A stretch of DNA of 48,005 bases from Paulinella micropora (taxonomy: Eukaryota; Cercozoa; Imbricatea; Euglyphida), in the NCBI GenBank assembly GCA_009731375.1, contig BJOX01000253.1:267037-315041 (forward strand), written 5' to 3'. How positions within the stretch are numbered: position 1 is the first letter of the stretch; each line of letters starts with the position of its first letter. Shown here piece by piece: positions 43,023 to 48,005 of this stretch. The notes beneath the pieces were generated by a model that saw only the letters and a program-made list of their open reading frames with translations, was not told the DNA's origin and did no database searches. Both the position numbers and the translations under genes were made by a program.

Positions 43023-43216
43023 TCGTGTATATGGTTTATGTGTCTTTTCGTCGTAATCTCTTTCTAAAGTGTTTAGTTTGTTGATTTTTGGAAAACCTTC
43101 GTCAGTTTTCATGTTTTCTTTGTATGTTTTCTATATGTCTAATGTTGGTTTTACACATTTTAACGGCTTGTTTTATACTTTGCGGATAGAAAGCCGTATA
43201 TACATAAATGGTCATA
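43017..43216 (+). repeat. 200-bp unit of the foldback, single copy
   Basis: Contains the same 123-bp core as both arms at 37375-37656 and extends to the outer part of the left arm. It is preceded by an AT array and followed by GGGGGG and a 47-N gap, then by the second 749-bp repeat. Confidence 0.85.
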
Positions 43217-43222
43217 GGGGGG

Positions 43223-43269
43223 NNNNNNNNNNNNNNNNNNNNNNNNNNNNNNNNNNNNNNNNNNNNNNN
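43223..43269. other. 47-N gap flanked by G runs
   Basis: All other gaps are exactly ten N. Six G precede it and seven G follow it. The real distance between the 200-bp unit and the repeat at 43433 is unknown. Confidence 0.9.
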
Positions 43270-43432
43270 GGGGGGGAGAAGTTAAACGAGTAGTTTCGTG
43301 GCGGGTTTCAATGCGGTAAAGAGTAAGACTAATTATGCCAAAATAAGTCCTCCAAGGTGTCCTCTTTTTTTTTAGGAGGGTGCTTAAAATTTGGGATGAA
43401 GCCTCACTTTTTTTCTAAAAAAGTTTAAAAAA

Positions 43433-44181
43433 AGTCAAATTTTTTCTTAGAAAATGAACTTTTTTTACAAAAAAGTGAACTCAATGTCCATTTTTGGTTT
43501 TTATCTACTTTCAATAGGAGAAGAGGTTGAAGCGAAATAAGCATTCGTGTTAATTTGGGGGGGTAAGTCCCTTATTCTCAGGAATGAGGACTTTTTTTTC
43601 AACTATAAAATGGAGGACTTATTTTAAGAGGTGTCTGAAAAAACTTACTTATTTTATTTTGAGGGTCGGCCGAAGTCAAAGTGAGGTTGGACATCACTTG
43701 TCCATATTTGATATGGTCATTGAGGATTTCACAAGGACAGGGGACTTTTTTAAGGACGGGCTGGAGAGGTTATTTTGCCATTATTCCTCTTCCTCTTCTT
43801 CTTATCTTCTTTATATTTTACTTAAATTCATTCAAAATAATAAGAGAAAATAGAAGAATAAAGAAAATAAAAGAAATATAGCCAAATAATGCTCTGGCGG
43901 TGTCCTCATTTTTTCCAATAAAGTCCTTGTTTTCTACGAAAAGTCCTTTTTTCTTGAGGATAGGGTAAATACTGGAATAAAAAGTGAATAAGAATACGAG
44001 GCGGATGACACCCGCAAAGGGGACTAGAAGGCCTGCAGAGGGCAAATGAGGCCTGTATATCAACCGCGGGGGGAATTCAATAAGAAGAGCACAATGATTG
44101 CTTACCTAAACCTCAAACTCCGCGCACGCCAGAGTGCGCCCGTGCGCAAGTGCGCAAGCAGAAAAGCAGAAAACAATATTT
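43433..44181 (+). repeat. 749-bp terminal-type repeat of element 2, copy 2
   Basis: Identical by eye to 37693-38441, offset 5,740 bp. Identity stops abruptly at 44181, and the sequence beyond leads into the recombinase instead of the basic protein. The sequence before it (43270-43432) has no counterpart because copy 1 begins at a gap. Confidence 0.9.
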
Positions 44182-44201
44182 ATGACTTAGAAAAAATATA
44201 A

Positions 44202-45525
44202 ACTTGTTTAATATACACAGGTCAGTCAACGTGGAGTGAGAGCGATAGAAAGTTTGTGAGGCAATTAAAAGTAGCAGACACCGAACAAAAAATTTATAAT
44301 GTAGTGTCTAATCATTTTGATAGTGACCATAAGCCGTCAATCGCCTTCCATAATTTTATAATGTTATTATTTTCTAATAAAACTACTGATGAAGAAGCAC
44401 TTGAAGCATTAAAAGTTATTTACCCCAAGTATGTCTTGATATATCCAAATTTACAATCAAGACGACAACGAATATCTGAAGTTAGAATGAAGGCAATTAA
44501 ACCAAATCAAAGTGAAAAAGTTTATGAAATGTCCAAACTAGATAAATACTTCAATTTGAACGAAGATGAAAGAATTGAAATCGTAGAAGGATACAAGAAA
44601 GATGTGAAGCAGGAAAATGAAGAAAAAAATACAAATAGATGTGCGGGATGTGATGGCGAAAATGAATGAAATGATCATGAGCAATGATGTGTATTTGAAA
44701 CTGCTTGCATTAATGATAGCAACTGGTGCCCGCCCTGTAGAGATATTTGATAAAAATACATATGAATTAATCCCTGATAAGCCGAGTTGGTTAAGAGTGA
44801 ATAATCTAGCGAAGAAACGGGAGGGGCAAAAGAAGAATTGGACAGAAAGGCCAGTTATTCTTTTTACTCCCGAATTTGTAATTGATAAAGTAAATTCAAT
44901 TAGAAATCATTTCAAGAAAAAGAAAGCGGTTATTATCAACGATGACGGGCAATTAGACAAACAAAAAAACAATGAGTTAAACAAACGAATAATTAAAATC
45001 TTTCCATGGCTGGAGAATTATAAACAGAAGAGCAGTATGCTGAGAAAGTTGTATGCAAGTTTATATTATTCCAATTTTGCCAATCCAAAGTTGGAGAACT
45101 ATAACACATGGGTAAGCAATGTGCTGGGGCACGGCGATATGATGACAAGTTTTTCGTATTCGTGGGTAAATGTGGCCGATCCTGAGGAGATTAAAGCAGA
45201 AGGGATTAAAACAGAACTTGAAGAGTTAAGAAGAAAGATAGATTTATATCTGAGTTTAACTAATGTTAGCGAAAACGGAGAAGAAGAAAGCAAATATGAA
45301 CCATTAGGAAAGAGAGCGAGCCGTGCAGATAAACTTGAATTATTGGAAAAAATATGGAATGATTACGAAGGGCAGATAACAAATACGGCACTCAGGAAAA
45401 TATCTCATATAGGTGCGAAAATAGTAAATGAATTTATCAAAGAAAAAAAAGAAGCGCCACAAGAAGAGGAAACAAAAGCACCATTAAGAAGAAGTGCTAG
45501 AATTAAAAAGAAGGCTAATACTTAA
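44202..45525 (+). pseudogene. Protelomerase-like tyrosine recombinase, one frameshift
   Basis: The frame opens at 44202 without an ATG and shifts at an A-run near 44625, then is open to 45525: about 440 residues. Catalytic signatures of tyrosine recombinases are present: MIATGARPVEIF (Arg, about 44712), Lys-rich NNLAKKREGQKK, KSSMLRKLYASLYY (Arg, about 45030), VLGHG (His, about 45118) and FSYSW (Tyr, about 45150). The LRKLYA box and a C-terminal helical domain (ITNTALRKISHIGAKIV) resemble telomere resolvases more than phage integrases. It could cut and reseal hairpin genome ends, or integrate the element. It starts 20 bp after the terminal repeat. Confidence 0.65.
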
Positions 45526-45790
45526 CCACAATCAATGGGGGCTCACGATATTTTGCTCTAATATTAGCCTCTTGTCTGTAGCAATTAATAGAACAGATTG
45601 TGAAAAACTGAACACCATCTACATTATCAATATCAACTGCTATAATAGGAGGGTGCGACTGGAATGTGCGAGACAAACCGCATATATTACAAAATTCTTT
45701 TTTATAATCAATCTTGGATGTCTCTGAATAAACAAATGTCCTTATATGTCCAACTATATCACTCGGCAATTCGTGTATTATTATCGGCAT
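45515..45790 (-). CDS. Intact 91-aa Cys-rich protein
   Basis: It starts MPIIIHELPSDIVGHIRTFV, an F-box-like N-terminus, followed by FCNICGL and ICSINCYRQ, which give four Cys for a zinc site. It converges on the recombinase with an 11-bp overlap and diverges from the attachment gene across a 49-bp palindromic spacer. Short viral proteins with this layout are common in large DNA viruses. Function is unknown. Confidence 0.6.
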   Translation of the reverse strand: MPIIIHELPSDIVGHIRTFVYSETSKIDYKKEFCNICGLSRTFQSHPPIIAVDIDNVDGVQFFTICSINCYRQEANIRAKYREPPLIVVKY

Positions 45791-45805
45791 GATTTTATAT
45801 AATAT

Positions 45806-45830
45806 AAGTTGATTTAAATTAAATCAACTT
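45806..45830. promoter_or_regulatory. 25-bp palindrome in a divergent promoter
   Basis: AAGTTGATTTAA and its exact inverse surround a single central A. On each side lies a TATATAAAAT / AATATAAA element reading outward to the ATG of the minus gene (45790) and of the plus gene (45840). The symmetry suggests one operator serving both genes. Confidence 0.55.
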
Positions 45831-45831
45831 G

Positions 45832-45839
45832 AATATAAA
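45832..45839 (+). promoter_or_regulatory. AATATAAA octamer abutting ATG
   Basis: It directly abuts the start of the attachment gene at 45840, as at 16864-16871 in element 1. Confidence 0.45.
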
Positions 45840-47071
45840 ATGAATTTGTTTGGTCAAAGCACGAATACACCATCGTCATCATCTACATCGTCATCATCTT
45901 CTTTATCAATAGATAATATTAAAGATGCTTTACCAACAACGGCCTTCGGAGAGTTGAGAACGGCAACTCTATCGCCCGTATTACAAAATGTCTTCACTTA
46001 TGGTATTAATACTCGTTTCTTTGATAAAACAGAAACAAACGGCGGAGTGGTATCAACTGCTAATTCAATGGCGGTTTTAACGACATCGGCCTCAGGTAAT
46101 TCAACCGCACAGATTACGACTATAGAGAGAGCAAAATATAGAAGTGGCATGGGCTTGGTTGCTAGATTTTCCGCATTGTTTCCATCATCTACCACCGCGA
46201 CTACCTTTAATTGCGATATCGGCATAGGCACACCAGCAGACAATTTATGTTTTAGACAATCAAACTCGGGAATGTCAGTTGTAAGAACGGCAGGGAGTGT
46301 TGAAAATGTGGTTAGTCAGTATGCTTGGAATGTTGATAAATGTGATAATACGGGAAACTTCCCCACGATTGATTTTACTAAATTGAATGTGTTTGAAATA
46401 GTCGTCCAATATCTGGGTAGCGGTCAAATTACATTTAAAATTGAAAACCCGCGAACTGGACGAATGGAGATAATTCATGCGATTAAATACGCGAGCACTG
46501 CTACTACTCCATCATTGGATCAGGCGGCGTTTGCTCTATACGCGAAGGCGTATTCATCAACCCTTCAATCCGTTGTAATGAAAACGGCGAGTATGTTTTT
46601 GGCAGTTGAGGGGACTATTGACCGCACTATTGCTATAACCAATTCGTATGACAATGTCAAAACTATTGGAACGACGGAGACTTCTATATTTACCCTCCGC
46701 AACCGAGCCACATTTAATAGTAAGACGAATTACAATGTTATTTATTTTGAAAATTTGTGTGTGAGCAACACAAGTGACAAAATATGTATAGCAAAGATAA
46801 CATTAAATGCGACACTTGGAGGCACTCCGTCATATTCCAATTATGATACCAACACATCAATAGTGGAAGTAGATACAGCAGGAACTACCCGCACTGGCGG
46901 AAACATAGTATTAACATATATATTATCTGTAGGTGCTTCTATTTACATTGATTTGTCTCGCTATAACCTAAAAATGGAACGGGTAAGACATTGACTGTGT
47001 CAGCATCTCTAGTGGCAGGAACAGGTGCGAGCATTTACGCTTCATTAAACTGGATTGAAGATCAGATTTAA
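45840..47071 (+). pseudogene. Putative attachment / fibre protein homologous to 22088-23247
   Basis: The start MNLFGQSTNTPSSSS leads into a Ser-rich stalk, then GINTRFF, KYRSGMGLVARFSALF, IGIGTPADNLCFRQSNSGM, TFKIENPRTGRMEIIHAIKY and ETSIFTLRNRATF. These match the element 1 protein block by block. The main frame is open for 384 codons. A missing base in an A-run near 46975 shifts it, and the other frame ends NWIEDQI at 47071, like FIEDQ in the homologue. It is predicted to be all-beta and surface-exposed. A receptor-contact role is inferred from resemblance to phage and giant-virus Y-R-x-G-x-G proteins. Confidence 0.7.
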
Positions 47072-47090
47072 ACAAAAAAAAATATTCTAT

Positions 47091-47318
47091 CTACGCATCA
47101 ACTTTCTTTTCTATCTCTATGGCCATTTTTTTTATGTATTCAAAACCCCTATCCTTGATTAACTTTTCTGTTATACGTGCGTGATTTTTCTTCAGATATA
47201 CGTAAAACTGGTCAATATTAACACCACAGGGGATTTGTTCTTTATGTTGTTGTTGCCGTTGTAAGTTGATGTTTTTGATTAGAGTAAATAATACGTCTAA
47301 ATTTTGTATGTATGTCAT
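47091..47318 (-). CDS. Small hypothetical protein, 75 aa
   Basis: The start is ATG 47318 (MTYIQNLDVLFTLIKN). It continues QQQHKEQIPCGVNIDQFYVY and ends in a charged helix (EYIKKMAIEIEKKVDA). It lies between the convergent attachment gene (19 bp) and the GIY-YIG gene on the same strand (13 bp). It is unbroken. I recognise no family. Confidence 0.5.
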   Translation of the reverse strand: MTYIQNLDVLFTLIKNINLQRQQQHKEQIPCGVNIDQFYVYLKKNHARITEKLIKDRGFEYIKKMAIEIEKKVDA

Positions 47319-47331
47319 TATATCTATGTAT

Positions 47332-47993
47332 TCATATTCCAAATATGGCTAAACCAATTGGATTTCTTTTATGATAACTTATTAGATCTTTTTTTCTTGT
47401 TGTCTCTCTATTTGCTTCACGATATCGAGCAATTCTATCTTTATTTGCGATGCGATATTCTTTTGCTTGTTGTAGGCGATAATCTCTATTTATTCCATAA
47501 TTTTCTTTATTTTTTTGTGCTACATGTTCTTTATTGTTCTCATGATATTCTTTCTTTTTTGTGCCACATATTCTCTATTTGCTTCTCTCCACTTTTTACT
47601 TCTTTGTGCTATTTCGTTTTTATGTTCTATTTGGTATTGTTTCTTTTTTTGTAACAATGCTTCTTTATTATCGGCATACCATTCTTTCATAGTTCTACCT
47701 GCTACACATCTATTCACATATTTTTCTGTAGTCCTAATTATTTCGCCTTCTCGTTTAAGTAATTGCATTTTGTTTTCGCATGGATATTCTTCAACCAATT
47801 CAACATACACATCACCATATTTAACTATTTCAAAAGAAGACATATATTTACCTTTTCCATTCATCCATTTTTTATAACTTCTTTTATGTTCAAATAATCG
47901 CTTATACAATGGTTGAATAGTTGAACCGATATAGACTTGATCTGTTTGATGTGATCTAAGGCTATATATTTTTCCTTGTTTATAGTCGGGCAT
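47332..47993 (-). pseudogene. GIY-YIG homing endonuclease (copy 3), one frameshift
   Basis: It starts MPDYKQGKIYSLRSHQ with QVYIGST nearby, which is the GIY-YIG core. The catalytic Arg/Glu region lies around LYKRLFEHKRSYKKW, followed by PCENKMQLLKREGEIIR and AGRTMKEWY. A frame change near 47530 leads to ENYGINRDYRLQQ-type repeats and the PIGLAIFG end at 47332. It is the best preserved of the three copies; the N-terminal 157 codons are unbroken. It would cut DNA at a specific site to spread its gene. The start is only 12 bp from the window edge. Confidence 0.75.
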
Positions 47994-48005
47994 TATCGTT
48001 TTTTT

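Overview
The window reads as invertebrate nuclear DNA carrying two virus-like DNA elements of the Polinton / polinton-like virus kind. The host background is not viral. It has long GATA/CTAT, TATG/CATA, GA, GAA, AAT and AT microsatellites, a decayed jockey/CR1-like LINE (about 3.17-6.20 kb), a decayed gag/protease-like retroelement gene on the minus strand (about 28.5-31.1 kb) and several local duplications. Microsatellites this long suit a mollusc, perhaps a cephalopod, but that is a weak inference. Several runs of N sit in or beside homopolymers or repeats, so parts of the order are assembly-dependent.

Element 1 (7525-28365, about 20.8 kb) is bounded by terminal inverted repeats (7525-7900 and 28069-28365). 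Near its left end, on the minus strand, are an rve-type integrase and a zinc-finger protein. A long plus-strand block follows: a GIY-YIG remnant, a phage-like fibre with an S74 chaperone end, a membrane protein, an HNH endonuclease, an A32-type packaging ATPase, a basic core protein, a coiled-coil protein, an adenain-like protease, a second GIY-YIG gene, a penton-like minor capsid protein, a double-jelly-roll-type major capsid protein and a putative attachment protein. The minus-strand right end holds two DUF3820-like paralogues, a protein-primed family B DNA polymerase and a small ORF. This is a complete integration, replication and virion gene set. Almost every long gene has single-base frameshifts or stops, so it is either an inactivated provirus or poorly polished sequence.

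Element 2 is represented by two segments (37693-42306 and 43433 to the window end), each starting with an identical 749-bp block. Segment 2a carries a small basic protein, a zinc/coiled-coil protein and a TVpol-like polymerase fused to an SF3 helicase. Segment 2b carries a tyrosine recombinase that looks like a protelomerase (telomere resolvase), a small zinc protein, a homologue of element 1's attachment protein, a small ORF and a GIY-YIG endonuclease. The segments may be the two ends of one linear genome with long terminal repeats or two separate insertions. No capsid genes of element 2 lie in the window.

The two elements use different replication and integration machinery (rve integrase plus protein-primed PolB, against protelomerase-like recombinase plus TVpol-helicase). 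They share the attachment protein, a GIY-YIG family with a common N-terminal leader and C-terminal tail, and an AATATA(C/A)A octamer directly abutting start codons. This is the modular exchange expected of related viruses meeting in one host. The most novel candidates are the protelomerase-like gene beside large terminal repeats and a 123-bp perfect inverted repeat, and a structured intergenic repeat in element 1 that shares a 16-mer with the terminal inverted repeats.
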